Below are positions 20,501 to 35,500 of a stretch of DNA of 64,000 nt, piece after piece. Every line of letters starts with the position of its first letter. The first letter of the stretch is position 1. This stretch comes from Arhodomonas sp051195215 (lineage in GTDB: Bacteria > Pseudomonadota > Gammaproteobacteria > Nitrococcales > Nitrococcaceae), in contig NZ_JBNAZM010000026.1 in assembly GCF_051195215.1 (NCBI RefSeq), positions 1 to 64,000 of the forward strand. Reading direction: 5' to 3'. The notes under the pieces are model-generated. The model was not told the DNA's origin. It did no database searches and worked only from the letters and a program-made list of their open reading frames with translations. Position numbers and translations under genes: made by a program.

Positions 20501-23500
20501 CGCGCTCGATGCGTCGCTCGTTGCCCAGCCCGTCAGAGATTGCGGCGGCGATCTCGAGACTGTCCGCGCCGGCCGGCACCTCGAAGGACACCGTGCGATC
20601 ACCGGACGCGATGTTCGACCCGCCAGCCGTTGCCACGATCACGCTCGGCTGGAGATCCGACGGCAACACGCGCGTATCCCGTCCGCTGAGCTCGAGCTCG
20701 ACGCGCGAGCCGGCCATGACCCGGTCCCCGACACCCGTGAGCTCGATTGGCGGCAGGCTCACCTCGGGGAACAGACGGATCCCGACCTTGCGTTCACTGA
20801 AGCGGTACGCCTCACCGGCGTAGGCCCGCACGCGGATAGTGAGGTTTTCCTGGACATCGACCGCGGGCATTGTCATGTCGACCGTGCCGGCGGCACTCAC
20901 CGAGAGGCGGCGGTCGATCAGCTGCCCGTTGAAGTCGAGCAACGCGACCTCGACGAGCCGAAGCGGCCCGCCCCCTTCGACGCTGGTTTCATAGCGAACC
21001 GAAACCGCCTGCCCTTCACGTGCCGCGGCGTTGGACGTGGGCTCGAAGACGCTGACGTCGATACCGGAGCCGTCATTCGCCACCAGCGAGACATCGAAAG
21101 CATTGCCTGTCTGGCCGTCGATGACAGGCGTAAGGCTCGCCGTGGTTTCGTCAGCGGGCACCGTGGCCCAGCCGAATACCCGGGCACCGCGTCCGGTCAG
21201 GCTGTGGGCGGGGGCATCGAAGCCTTGAATGCGCGCGTGCTCGACGCGTGCGCCCTGCGCCATTTCCAGGCGCAGCGGCACGAGCGCCTGCTGGGTAAGA
21301 CGCCCGCCGCTTGCCGGCCATGTTCCGGCCGCCGCCGACATCGTTGCGGTATCCCGCGGCACCGTCGCGGAGTCGGCCTGACCGGCACGGTCGATACGCG
21401 TGACGGCAATCGCGTCACCGGAGAGCTCCGTGCGCTCCAGCAACCAGGCACGCGCACCCTCGTGCCAGACCGGCTCTGCGGGCAGGACGTCGTCCGTGGC
21501 CGCATCCGAGAATACGATGGTCTCCCCGCCGGTGGACGCGGACGCCGGAATACCGGAGACCAGCACGCCGAAGGGCGTCTCGGTCAACTGTGGTGCAAAC
21601 GCCGCAGGTTGCGCCTCGACTGCCAATGCGCGCGCCGTGATGTAGCCGTCGCGCTCGCCGGTCCACCGCGTGAACACACGTCCGCCAGCGAACGCCATGG
21701 TCGCGGCCTCGTTCGTGTCCATGGCCACGCGTTCGCCGTCCAGGAACGCGTGCCAGGTATTGTCCGCGTACGGCCCGTCCACCTTCAGCCAGAGTATGTC
21801 GCCGTCAGTAACCGCCGAGTGCGCGGTTCCATCGACCGGCAGGGTTTCGTGAACCGTCAACTCGCCATTCGTGCCGATTTGGTAGCGTTGCACGGACTGC
21901 TCGCCCCAGGCGAACAGCCACTGTCCGCTGACGGCCAGTCCCTCCATCCCCGGCAAGGCGGTAAAGAACCGCTGCTCCATCTGCGGCACATCGCCGGCGA
22001 GTGATGGGGCGAGGCCGTACACGCCGCTTTCGCTGAGCAGGAACAGGCGCCCCTGGTTCACCCAGCTATCGCGAATGGCCTCGCCGATATGCCGGCCCGC
22101 CAATGGCACGAACGCGCCGTTGCGGTACCTCACGGCATCCACGAGCGCCCCATGAGCGGTGTACACGGTGTCACCGCTCGCACCGAGCACGCGGCCGTAC
22201 AGCCTGGAGCGGTGTGCCTGCCCCAGAGCGCCCCCGGTGACCGGCCAGAAGACGACAGCCCGCTCGCCGCCCGCCTCTTCCTCGGCCAGCAGCCCCGTGC
22301 CCGTGAACTCCAGCCGCAGAATGCTGCCGGAGTCTTCTTCCGCCAGAACGCTCTGGCGCGTGCGGACCCGATAACCCCCATCACGGAAATTGACCACCCA
22401 GGCCACTTCGCCGGCGAGTCGCGGCAGGGCAGCGATGGCGCCGGTCACTGCATCGGGGCTCGACGGCGTGTAGACCGTTTCGCTGCCGGAAGAATAATAG
22501 GGAACACGCTCCAGCTCGCGCTCGATGGTTTCTTCGTGCCCGGAGCGGTCGCGAAGATAGGCCGTCACGCCCACCGGTGCATCGCCGGGCGTTACCGGTA
22601 TCGATTTCGGCCCCGCGCCGACCGGCTGTGTGGCCTGTACCGCACCACCGACCGGGTCGGTAACGACCACTTCGGAGGTCGTCGAGAAATCCTCCATGTT
22701 GGCCGGACGCGGCGCGTCGAGCCACAACCCGGTGCCACCGAGAACGCGCGTCGAGGGCTCGACGACGAGGTCGAGGTCCGTGTCTATGCCGGCATCGTGC
22801 TTGAGGTTCAGATATCGCTCGGCATGCAGGTTGCCGGCCTCCAGCCGGACCCGCACGACCGCGTCTTCACCGGTCACAGGCATGGCCACGGCATGGAGGA
22901 ATCGCGCCGGATCGTCGTCACCACGATTGAACACGATCGGATCCGGGTTCCGGGAATCATCCGGATCGCCGGCCACGTCGAGGTGCAACGTGGCCTCCGG
23001 GACGTTCTGCACCAGCAATTCGAACGTCACCGACTCGCCTTCATGGAAGGTCGCGGCGTTGGCCGGCGAGATGATATCGACGCTCGGCTCTCCCTTGGTG
23101 GCGTCGAACGGCTGCAGCGTGACCGACGAGTCGTCGTCGGCCTTGCTCTGCAGACCGTTGGCATCCACCGCACGCACATCGACGGTTACCGGGTCCTCGC
23201 TATCGGGCACGAACCGGAACCGCCCCGGGTTATCGAGCACCTCGAAGGCGCCGCCATTGATACGCGCTTCCACGCGATCGATGCCGTAACGGTCGAAGGA
23301 CTTGATCAGCACGTCCGTCGGCTCGTCGATCGGAATGCTCGAGCCATCCGGGGGCGAGACGATACTGACCGTCGGCGGTGTCGCGTCGAGCAGCAACGTA
23401 TAGCTGCCGGTGACCTCGCGGAATCCATGGAAGCCGAACCAGATTCGCAGCACCACCGGGACCTGGTCATCCGGGATGTCGGCGAGCTTCGGATTCAGAT

Positions 23501-26500
23501 AGGAAAGCGACGCAACCGCACTGCGATCGCCGGTCTCCTCCAGCTCCACCGGATATCGCCGATCGAAGACCTGCATCTCGGCGCGCTTGATGAGGTCCAC
23601 ATCGCCGGCCAGATCGAAGCGGATGTCGGCCCGGCTCATTTCTTCGACTTTGGCGGGCACCGTGCGCAGCGCCGAGATATCGATCTGCGGATCCACCGTG
23701 GCGATGGGGTAATCCACCTCGGCCGCACGGCCTTCCTCGTCCTTGACGCGCACGCGGACCACCAGATCCCCGTATGCCTCTTCGACGTCGAGGGCCAACT
23801 CGCCGTCGTCGTTCACGAACTCGTCCCAGGGCCCGAAACTCAGCCCCCCGTCCGTGGACACGCGATAATCGATTTCCAGGGCATCGGATGGCGTGATGTT
23901 GTCGACCGCGCTGGCCCGGAACGCATAGCTGCGGCCGCGGGTAACGGTCATGGCGGGGGTGACGGGCTCGCCGTCACTCAAGCGCGTCAGACCGACATCC
24001 TGTGGCGCGAGAGTATCCAGACTCGTTCGATGGGCCCGATAGGTGCCGTCGGTAACGCCTTTCTTGACGTTGTCGATGACGGTGTTGCCGTGCGCGTCTT
24101 CGATACCCTCGATGAGCATCTCGTAGCGCCGGTTCGCCGGAAGACGGCCGTCGCTCAGCGCCCGCAACGTGAGCTCACGGCTGCCGTCGCCGATGAGCTC
24201 GAATTCCGATGAGACCTCGCCCCCTGTCTCGCCGCTGTAGTCGCGCGGCGAATACGAGACAACGAATCCGCTCGCGGTAACGGGCTCCGTAAACCTCAGT
24301 TCCACGCGGCCATCCACGCCGACATTGGAGGCATGCACCAGGCGCGGCGGGGTATCGTCCACGCCCACCAGCTTGGTCGCCGCGGTGACGCTCTCGTCAG
24401 TCGCCGGGCGTCGCACGACCACCTGATACTCGGCGTCGTGGGCAACTTCAGGTGCGTCAAAGGTGAGCTCGCCATCGGAACGCCGGAAATCCACCTCGTT
24501 GGCGGGGGACGGCGTCTCCCCCATGTCGGCACGCATCAGGTGGAGGTGGAGATCCCCGTTCAACCCTTGACCGCTCACGGTGACAACCGTACCGCCGGAA
24601 CCACTCAACCGATCCGGCCCCCGCGGGTTGTTCGTGCTGACCTCGTCGATCGTGATGGCCTGGGTGACGCGCACCGCCGCGGGCAATACGACTTCCTGAT
24701 CCTCGAAGGATGCACGCAGCGCATGCAGCCCCGCGCCATTGACCGTGGCGCTGAATGTCAATTCGAAACCGTCGGACGACACGCTCCACGCGGATGCCGG
24801 CACGGCAGTGGAACCGATGGCCACGTCGGTGACATTACCCAGGTTCGCGCCCCGGACGACGAAGTCGGTGGCACGCCCGGTGACGGTTTCCGCGGGCGTC
24901 ACGCTATCGAGCAGGGGTTGCTCGATGCCGAACGGTGGCTTGCCGGTCACGTTCCACGGCAGATCGTACGCAAGTGCGCCGCCGGCGATGACCTCGGCCG
25001 GTCGATTGAAAAGGCTCAGCCTGTAGTCGGTGCCCGGCTGGAATTCCCCGCCGATCGGGGTCAGCTCGAGCCGATCGCCGAGATACCGGGTATCGCCCGA
25101 TACCGGGTCGTCGGTCTCACGGCTGCGGACGTCGAGCAGGACGTCCCGCCAGCCGTCTTCGGGACCGGTCACCCGGAAGCCGACGTTCCCGGTGGCATCG
25201 CGGACGAAACGGGCGGGCAGGGTATCGGCCGTGTTCAGCAGGGGTACGACCACACTGTGGTAACTGCCTCCGGCCCCCCACTCCAGGATGGAGCCGCGAA
25301 AGATCATCGGCTTGCCTTGCGCGGGTGCTCGTCCGCCCACGGCCACGATGCGCTCCAGGCTCAAGGCGCCGCTACCACGATCCGGCCCGATGTCGTATAT
25401 GGAAAGGGCCGGCTCCGAGTCCGTGCGCACGGCCAGCAACTCGCCGTTGAGCGCGAGATTGCTGAATGCCAGGTCGGCGGTGCCCATTTCGCTCATCGAC
25501 CCGTGGGAATGCACGCGGCTGATATCGAGGAGCTCGATGCGGTCATCGCCCAGCAGCAAGAGCTGTTGGCTGCCGAGCCGCAGGCCCTGGGGCGCCACCA
25601 GCCCATGGTAGCGTGACGCCACCACCGCTTCGGGATCGGACAGAGCCCGCGCTTCGACCTTGAGATCGTCCAGAACGTAAATGAACCGATCGTCGACGGC
25701 TACGGCCATCGCATCCAGCGGCACGTGCCGCCACGCACTTCCCCGCACGTGGCCGATGCGGATGCCGTCTCCGGCAGCGCTGACGAGGGTTTTGTCCGAA
25801 AGGAGCAGTCGGTCGTGATCGATTCCGTCGGCATTGCCGAACCGGTTCACGAGCTCCGGCGTGTACACGTTCGCCAGATCGTAGACGACCAGCTCCCTGG
25901 CATCGCCGACGATCAGTACCGCATAGCGCCGGGAAAGTGCACCGCCGTGCACTTCACTGCCCACATCGACACTCGCCAGGGAAACCGGCTCGACACTATC
26001 GCGCGTGGTGTAAAGCCGCATGCGGGTGCCTTCGGCGGCCAGGAACCGCTCGCCGGCCCTGTCGATCATGGACAACCGCCGATTCGCGTCGACGGCACTG
26101 AGACGCTTCTGGGCGGACAGGCGCACTGACAGGGCATCGGACATCGCCGCGGCGGAGCCCTCGGCGCCATTGTCGACTTCGACTTCCAGGCGCCCGACCG
26201 TCCGGTCGGGCACTCGGAAGGCTAGCGTCCGGGGATCGACGACCTGCAGGTCCTCCGCCGGTTGGCCATTGACCTTGACCTGCGTGATCGCACTGAGACC
26301 GGCGCCACGTATCGCGGCATAGGCGCCCGAATTGTAATCGAACAGATGATCGCCGAGGCGCACCGTCGCGCTACCCGGATCGTAGTGGCCAAGCGCTTCG
26401 ATCGCCGATTCGGTGACGTAGACGAACGAGCCGGGCAACGCGGCACGCAGCGATCCGTTGGCAACGCTCACCCCGACGAGGCGGTTCTCCTCCGGCGCAT

Positions 26501-29500
26501 TGGCGAGCGCCGGCAGCGTGAACACCAGCTCGCCTTCCTTGCGGGCAATCACGTCTTTCTCGGCGACTGCCATGCCGGCGATTTCGATTCGGCTATCGGC
26601 GCCGAAGCCACTGCCGGTGATGCGCACCTCGGCACCGCCGCGCCAACTGCCGCGAGACGGCTCGATCGCATCGATGGTGGGCCAGCGCTCGCCGGTGGCG
26701 ACGAAACGGAACGTGTATGGCCGGCCGAGCTCGTTACCGTGAATGCCGGTGGCCGACGCTGCGACGTGAACACGATACTGATCGCCCGCCCGGTACGGAC
26801 TCGCGGGGCGGAATATCAACTCCGTGCCGGAAGGCGCCACCCGGCTGGACACGGTCCCATCGACCGGCACACCGGAACGGGTCACCCGAAGGAGGCTGTC
26901 AGCACTCTCGGCGACCCGCTGCGGGTCCAGAATACGGTCGAACCGAACGGACACGGACTCGTCCGCGGCCAGCCGGCCGCCGGTTGCCGGACTCTGACCG
27001 ACGACACTCAGGCCGCCGAGGGACACCGTATTCACGCCACCGCCCAGTCCGCCAAGTGCGACGTCGCCGGCGATGGGATTCTCGGCGGCTTCGCCATCCA
27101 CGTAGACGAACCCGGTCCCCGCGTAGAACCCAGTGGCGCTGTCAGCGATTGCGTCGACGCGACCGGTCAACGCGAAGTAGTCGTCCAGCGACACCGTCTC
27201 GTCGAAACGACCATCGAGCCAATCGGCGATGTCGAATACCTGCAGATCGCCATCGCCACCGGCGACATGGAGCGATTGCCCGCGTAGCAGCAACTCCCCC
27301 GCCTGCACGTCGCCATGGCGAATGAGGTAGGAAAGGCGCAGTTGAGCGACGGGCGGATTATCGTCGCCGTCGCGCAGGACATATGCGATTACGCGACCAC
27401 CCTGGCCGGTGGAGACCATAGCGAGATCGTCGTGCACCAGGAAATCGACGCCGGTCACCGAATTGCCATCGGTGTCCTGCAGGCGAACCCGGCGCTCGAT
27501 TTCGAAACGCCCGGACATGGTCTCGATTTCCACCAGCTCACCGGCATCGGGTAGCAACGCCCACAGGCGCTCCCCGGAAGCGCCCACCCGACGCGGCACA
27601 CCGCCCAGCGCGGCGGTATCGACCGTGCCCATGGCACGCAGGCGGCGATCAGTGCGTACACGGTAGATCTCCACACCAGCGTCGGTGGCGAGGTACAACA
27701 CACCGCTATCCAGCGCCAGGCCGCGAGCTTCGTCCGAGAGGGAGACGTCGCGAAGCAGTTGCGGATCGGCGGCCAATGTCACGTCGAAGTGATACAGGCG
27801 CTGCGCACTCAGAAGGAAGAGATCGTTGCCTTCCAGCGCGACGTCGCGGAAACCATCCGGCGGGAGTGTTTCCTGGAAATGGTACGGCCTGGTGTCGTCA
27901 GCGAATTCGCGCTCGATCAGCTCGGGATTCACCGGATCCGACAGGTCGGCGAGCGCGAGCTGGCCCTGTGAGGTTGAGACCGATTTGTCACGCTCGCGTC
28001 CCTTGAGGTCGACCGGCTGATAAGACCCGCCGGTGACCGCGTAGAGGATATCGTCCTTGACCACCGCCGCTGTGACCGCGCCGAGGCGGTCATCGTCCTG
28101 GCGAAGGTCCACCGAACCGGTTTCACCGTTCGCGTAGAAATAGCCATCGGCGAGCGTACTCGCCTCATCCGGGAACAGATCGCTGGTGACGGTCACGTCG
28201 GCATAGCCGAAATCACCCGCGGGGGCACGTACACGCAGACGATTGCTGCTCAACAGCCGCAGATCACCGGCGACGCGCTCTCCGATACGCACCGTCAGAT
28301 GATTGTTGAAGCCCAGGCCGTAGAGGTCGACGGTGTTGCCGCCCTGGGGCGGCCCCTGCTCGGGCTCCACGTCCTGCAGGTGAACCGGCGGCTGCACCAC
28401 GATGGCGCCCTGCACGTTCGCCGGCGCGCCGCCGGTGGCCAGTGTCACCGGTAGCGCGACCGCCTGACGGCTCAACGCCAGCTTCGGCAGGCGGAAACGC
28501 AGCTCACGGTTCGTCACCGAGACGATCTGCGCCTGCGATATGCTCTGACTGGCAACACTGAGAGAGATCGCCGAAGGCTCGTCACCGAAACCCGAGCCTT
28601 CGATCACGGCGGTTTCGGTGCCGTCGGCATGGAAATAGTGGTTCATGGGACCGTCGGGCCCAAGCCGGCGCACCGAGTCGATCGTGGGACGGCTGCCCTG
28701 GGCCAGGGTGTAGCGAAGCTCGACGGACTCCGCCAGGTGCTCCCCGGCCAGTGAGGTGAGCGCTTCGGTGATCCGAATCCGAACGGGGCCGTGATACCCG
28801 CCGCCGGCCTCGAACGCTATGTCAATCCGGCCTCCCCGTACGGTGTTGGTGCCGGCGACGCTCGCCGCAGCCGACGGGAGCGGCTGTCCGGCATCGTCGG
28901 TGACCTCGACGGCGTCAGCGAGCGACGTATCCGCCGTGTTGATGAGCTGACTCAGCCAGACACTCACCGTCTCCCCGCTCACGAGCTCGCTGCCGCCGGA
29001 GGGTGACACACTCGCGACGGCGAGCCCCGGGGAGACGGTATCGATAACGCCGGTACCGTCATCGACGTACACGTGACCGTCGTTGGCGAACGCCTCCGTT
29101 CCACCGTCGACAACGCGTTGCCAGTAGGCGGTTTCGTACGTGCCGTCGGACGTCCGTTCGAGAACAAGATACTGGGTTACGGGCGTCTCGCCCCCCTGGT
29201 CATCGGTTTCGGGCGCCCCCCGGAAGGTGAGGACGATGCGACCGTTCTGGACGACGAACGAAGCCGGCGCGTCGCGGTCGGAAACCCGACCGCGGGGCAC
29301 GGCCTGCACCTCCGCCTGGTCATCGGGTAGGTTGTTGAAGGTCGCGATATACAGCTGGTTACCGCGGCGAAGCAGGACGTAGAGCTCATCACCCACCCAC
29401 TGGATGTCGAGCGGCTCACCGGCCCGTTGTCCCTCGGCGAGGACGAGCGAGCTGTATCGGGGCGGCGGATCGAGCTCCGCGTCGGCGAGATCGAAGAAGC

Positions 29501-32500
29501 GCACGAAGCCGGTTTCGTCCATTTCACTGGCGACGGACAGCGCGACGATGCCACGCCCCGGGTGAACGGCCACATCGGTCGCCCGGTGTCCCGGCACGGG
29601 CCTGCGGGTCAGCACGTGCGGCTTCTTCGGATCGTGGATATCGACGACCAACAGCCCCTCGGAACCGTTCGCGAGAAACGCGAGGTAGTCCTCGACGGCT
29701 ACGCCGGTAACCGGCTCAGACGTACGGACCTGTGTCAACCGGACGGGGCGCTCCGGTACGGCGATGTCGTAGATCTCGAAGCCGCTCTCCATCAGGAAAC
29801 GGTTGTCCTCGGTCGGCGCGCTACCGCCGTTGACACCGACGTAGAGCAGATCGCCGCGAACGACGGAGCCGCCAATGGTCATCGGCGGATAGTTGGGCAG
29901 ATCGATGTCCTGGCCGTCGTCCACCGTGTAGGAGAACTGCCCGACCTTGACCTCGCGACCGCCGGAGAGCAGCAAAACGTCGTACACGTCGGGCGCTTCG
30001 ACCCTCGGGGCCTGGAAGGTCATGGTCTCCAGGTCCACGACATCTTCCCTGAGGTCGGCCACGACGACGTCGTCCGTAACCGCTTCCGAACGAATGATAC
30101 GTCCGTCACTGGAACGCAGAATGACCTTCGAGCCCGGCAGCACGACGGGACGGTCGGCCGTGATCTCCACCTCGACACCGCCACCGGCGCTCCCGGCCGA
30201 CGGGGACACATCGATACCTGCATCGCTCAGCGACGCCCCGAGAACGATCGCTCCCGGGTACCTGGCGGCAAGCTCCTGATCCTCGATGCGCAGGTGATGC
30301 TCGCCGGGTTCGAGCGGCAACACCCCGAGGCTGCCCGGCGGAATGCGGAGCTTGCCCTCGCTCAGCCGTTCGACCGGGACCTGGTACTGATCGACGTATG
30401 CCTTGAGCACACCGCCACCGCGAAAACCGCTGCCGTGGACGATGATCTCCCGCGGCTCGCCGAGGCGCTGCATGCCGCCTTCCACCGAGTCGATCCGGGG
30501 ACGCACAGCCCCGCCACTGGCGGCGCGGACGCTTGCGGTAAACGGCACCCAAAGCCCGGAGCCACGCAACGTGCGCGCGTCACGAACCTCGACCGTATAG
30601 GCCACCCCGGCCTCACGATCGAAGGTCACATCGTAGGTCGTGGCAGAACCTTCCTCGGGCGATACCGGGGTAATCTCATGTGGCACGATGCTGTCGTCGT
30701 CATTTCGCACCACCGTTACGGCGTTCCCACCGCGCAGGGAATCCACGGTCACGGGTTCATTGAACGTGAGGCGATACGCCTGCTGTGCACCGATGAATCC
30801 GCCATGGGCTACGGAGACATTGCGCACGAGCGCCCCGGGCAATTGCAGATGAGCCAGGGCGGAGGGTCCCGGGACCGCTACCAACCGGTCCTTGAACACA
30901 TCCACGCCATGGATGGTCTCGGTATTGCCCGCCGAGACCACCTTCGGCTTCAACGGCTCGCTGATATCCAATACGACGACGCCGCCACCGCTCGCGGCGA
31001 CGAACACCACGTTGGCCATCCGGCGCAGACGTACGGCCTGCCCCGGGACTTCCTGCAATGCCGTGTCCATGCGGAAGCGGGTACGCTGCTCGGGCTTGAG
31101 GCGGTGGAAAATCTCGACCCCCTGCGCTCCCAGGGCAACGATGACATATTCACCGTAGGTGACGACGTCACGGACATTTCCGCCGACCTGGTAGACCCGC
31201 TCCAGCGCGGGATCGAACAGATTGACTGCCTGGAGCTCACCGTCGTCGCTGCCGGACGGTGGGTTCGCGGTGATCGGGCGGAAATGACGGCATTCATCAC
31301 CCGGCAGCCAAGCGCGACCGCCGGTTTCACCACCTGCGTATAGCCAGTCACCCGCCCGATGGACCGTGTTGACGCCCTCCAGCGCGGGGGCGTCTCCGAC
31401 GTAAACCGGATCATTGGCGGCGAAATAGTTGATACGCTCGACCCGGCCCGCGAAACCGGATCCGCTGGTGGTGCCACATGGCATCTTCGGCTTTTTGTCT
31501 GAGCTCACACCGCTGGCACGTGCCGCGAATGCGGTATCGCCCGCCTTGACGACGTCCACGACCACATCGCTCAACGACGCGCTGCGAACGCGTGAGAGCG
31601 TCTGCAGTCCATTCTGCTCGTCCAGGTTCAGACGGGTCACACCGCCGGTGCCGGTGGCCACGTAGAGTCTCTTGCGGTCGACACCCTCTTCGCGCTCGAC
31701 CACCGGCGAGATTCCCAGGCCATCGACTGGCAACGGCGGGACCGGCGTCGCACCGTCCAGGTACGACTGGAATACGCTTCCTCGATCAGCCGACGGCAAT
31801 GGCGACGCCCCGCCGACGAGCAACGGGCGTTCCGGCGTCTGAACGTCGAACGTGCCCGCAATCACGGTCTCCGCAAACGGCTCGCCTTCGTACTCGAGCA
31901 CGCTGTAGGAATCCCGTTGGAACTGATCCAGGAAGTAACCGCCGCTGGTAACCGCCACGCCGGTTGCCTGGTCCACCTGCACGTGCCGCGGCCGGAATAC
32001 GGCGCTGGCAGAGCCAATGACCTTCAGGCCATACCCGAAACCGCTTTCCCTGGGTAGCTCGGTTTGATTGCCATAGCGGTCTTCGCCGCGGACCGGGTTG
32101 CGCCCCACCGGCCCCCCGCGAGTCACTGCGGTCAATCGATCTTCGGCAACGACACGAATATCCGTGACCGGCACGTCGCCAATACGGATCTTCAACCCGT
32201 CCGTCACCGTGTTGCCCGACTCGAACCCACTGCCCCGAATGATGACCGGCGTTCCACCAACTACCGCTCCCCACCTTGGCTCGATGGAATCGAACTCGAT
32301 GGCGGCGTCCACGATCAGGCCGCCACGCAGCACCGCCTCGCGCCAGACGCCGTCCTTATCGAACGCCACACTGACGTCGTACTGGCCTGCTTCGGCGATC
32401 GCCGGAATGACGATGTGAGCGATACCCTGGCGCTCGTTCTCCGCATCGGTCTGGATACGCTCGATATCCACCGGTTGCCCGGCGATGCGCACACGCACCC

Positions 32501-35500
32501 GTTGCGGGTCGGATGGCATACCCAGCGCCGACACTGTGCCCAGGGTTTCCCGTCCCGCGGAAACATGCCGCGGCACGACATCCACGACGCGAATGCGATC
32601 CGGACGCCCGCCGCGATAGGTGAATTCGAAACGTTGTGCGCGGGCGAGCTCGTAGAGCGTTACCTGTGTGTCGTCATCCAGTGGTTTGACGGCCTGGACA
32701 CCGGCATCCACGACGGCCGCGACGGTATCCCCGACTTTCAGCCCGCTGGCATCCTCGAGGGTGAGGATCGCGTCATTGTTGACGATCTCCACGCCAATCG
32801 GCAAAGGCACACCGTCCGGGCCTTCCAGGCGGAAGTGGCCCTCGTTGGGCGGCCACTGATCGATCGCCTTGTTGAACCGGATATGGACCTTGACCGCACC
32901 ACGCGCATCGCGATCGAGAATGCCGTTGCCGGGATCGACGTCGTGGACCTTCAATACGGCGTCCCGCGTGACCTGCACGACGCTGCCGCCTCCCGCGATG
33001 CGCCCGCCGCTGATCGCCGCGTAGTCGCCTGCGTATACCGCTTCGACCCTGCTCCCGCCCAGGGCTTCCATACCCGGCATCACGACAGGCTCGGCGGGAT
33101 CGGTGACGTCGACGGTCACGATACCTGCCTCGCCCAAGGCAAGATGGGCCATACCTCCGTTGACATCGACATCGTAGACAGGGCCCTGGTCATCGACACG
33201 AGCGACTACCCGCAAGTCATCCGGGCTGCGCAGATCGACCACGACCATGCCGTTGACCCCGGCAGCCAGGTAACCGTATCGCCCCTGGACCGCCACACGG
33301 CTCGCCGGGATCGGCAGCGAGTCGGCCACCCGGTACCCGAAGTCAGGACCATGCTCCACCAGGTAGAAACCGCCGCTGTTCTCGTCGTCTTCGTTGACGA
33401 GCTTGTTCTCGGCCACGTCGAACTCACCGGCTGCGACGGCGTACCGCTCGGGGCCGTCAACGCCGGTATCCACGGCAGTCGTGTCCAGTGCCGGTACTTC
33501 ACCGGGGAGCACGAAATTATCGGTCAGGTAGGCCTTGGTCTGGAGATGGATATCGACAACACCCAGGCCACGGCTACCCAGGGCCACCAGCGCCCGCTTG
33601 TTGACCGCCTCGATACCCCGGGCGAGATCGGAAAACAGCGGCAGCGACTTGATGACCGACGCGCTGGCGGGGTTTTCGCTGTCGAAGCCGAGTACGAACA
33701 GCCGGGCATCCGCGCCGCCGCCCCCGGACGGAACGCCCGTGACCAGGACGCGGTCCATCCCGCGCTCGAAATAGGCATCCACGCCGAGTGCCACGTAACC
33801 ATCCGGCAGACCGACCTGCGCCACAATGCGGTCATCGACGTTGTCGCCGTCTTCGTCGATCTTGTCGAGCAATTCGTCCGCTTGCCCCGACGTATACGCG
33901 GAGGAATCGATGTTGTAGACGAGCACACCGCGATTACCGACGGCGGCGACGGCGTAGGTTCCCGTCGGATCCACCGTGACATCGTATATCCGGCCACGGT
34001 CCCTGATGGCGGCCTGGGCAGGCTGCTGATAGAAGAACGCGTTCTCCAGCCCGATCTCCCGACCACTATCCAGGCGGACGGTCACGTCCACCGGACCGAC
34101 GGCCCCAGCCGGCGTCACCACCTCGACGGTTTCCTCATCGAGAATCCGGACGTCCTCCTCCGGGACCGGCGTTTCACCGAAATACACGGAGAACTGTCCG
34201 TCCCCGGACTGGAACCCGGCGCCGGTGAGGGTGACCCGGGTTCCGCCATTCACGCTTCCCTGCGCGGGACTGATGCCGGTCAGACCTATCGATTTCACGT
34301 ATTGCACGGCTCCAAGCCGCGTATCGCTGCCGCCGGCCGAATTGCGTGCCCGAAGCGCGGCAGGCCCCGCCGGCGCTGCGGGAACGTCGATGGTAAAGCG
34401 TGTTCTGGCCGCGCCGACGCTTTCCTGGGAGACGATCGCGGCCGCTCGCCCACCAACCAGGAAGTCCGTATCTGCAGCGTGGCTGATCACCACATCGACT
34501 TGCCCGCCAGAGGTGTTGACGAAGTGCGGGTCGACACTCTCGATGACCGGCGGTCGCTGGTCCGCGGCAGCGGTCGAGAAGCTGACCACATGATCGAACA
34601 GACCTTCCGTGCGGCGACTTCCCAGAACACCCGAGAGCTCGAGCCGAAAATCACTTGCCGGCGCAAGCGCATTCTGTGGCGTCAGAATCACGACGTTCGG
34701 GTCATTGGCAGCCCCGGCTATACCGAACGCCACCGGTTCGCCCTCGTCAGCGCCTGTCTCCCGGACCAGAGCGACATGTGGGGCAAGGGACGCCTCGATA
34801 TCCGACCCGGCCGGCGCCGGCGGGCGATTGAAACGGAGCTTCAGGCTCGTGCTCGGACGTACGCCGTCGCTACCGTCAACGGGATCGGACGCGACAAGGT
34901 CGAGAATATGGCTGTCCGTGAAGTGCAGGACGGACCGCCATATATTCCCACCCTTCTCCAGCACATTGGTCAGAATCAGCCCGTCGTCTGTCGCGCGCAC
35001 GCCTCTGACGTGGGACTCGCCCGGCAGGACGAGCGCGTCGAGCAATCCGATATCCGCCGGCCTGCTGAAATCGTATACACCAAGGTAACTGCGATACTTG
35101 ACGCCTGCGGCGAGGATGGCATTCAGATCTTCGACGGAGTCGACCTCCTCGTCCTCCGGGATCTTATCGGGGGAAACGACGTCCTTGAACTCGCGGGTTC
35201 GTCCGGTTGCCGCAGCGGTCCTCCCTGCCCCGATCGCGAGTATATCTCCCGGCACCCGGAAGCCGTGAGGCTGGTATACGCCCCGGTTCCGGAATGCACC
35301 GGCGTCAGTGACCTCATAAAGCTCCAGCCCCTTTTTGCCGCCGTGAACCAGCTCGCCGGGCGCACCGGTCGATGCCGAAGGACGGTTCAGCGAGGTAAAG
35401 CTCAACTGCGGCAAGGTCGGGACCGTAATGTCGTATACGGCATAGCCGGACGGACTCGCGGTCCGTACGTGCAGTTGGTGACCGATCACTTTCACTGACC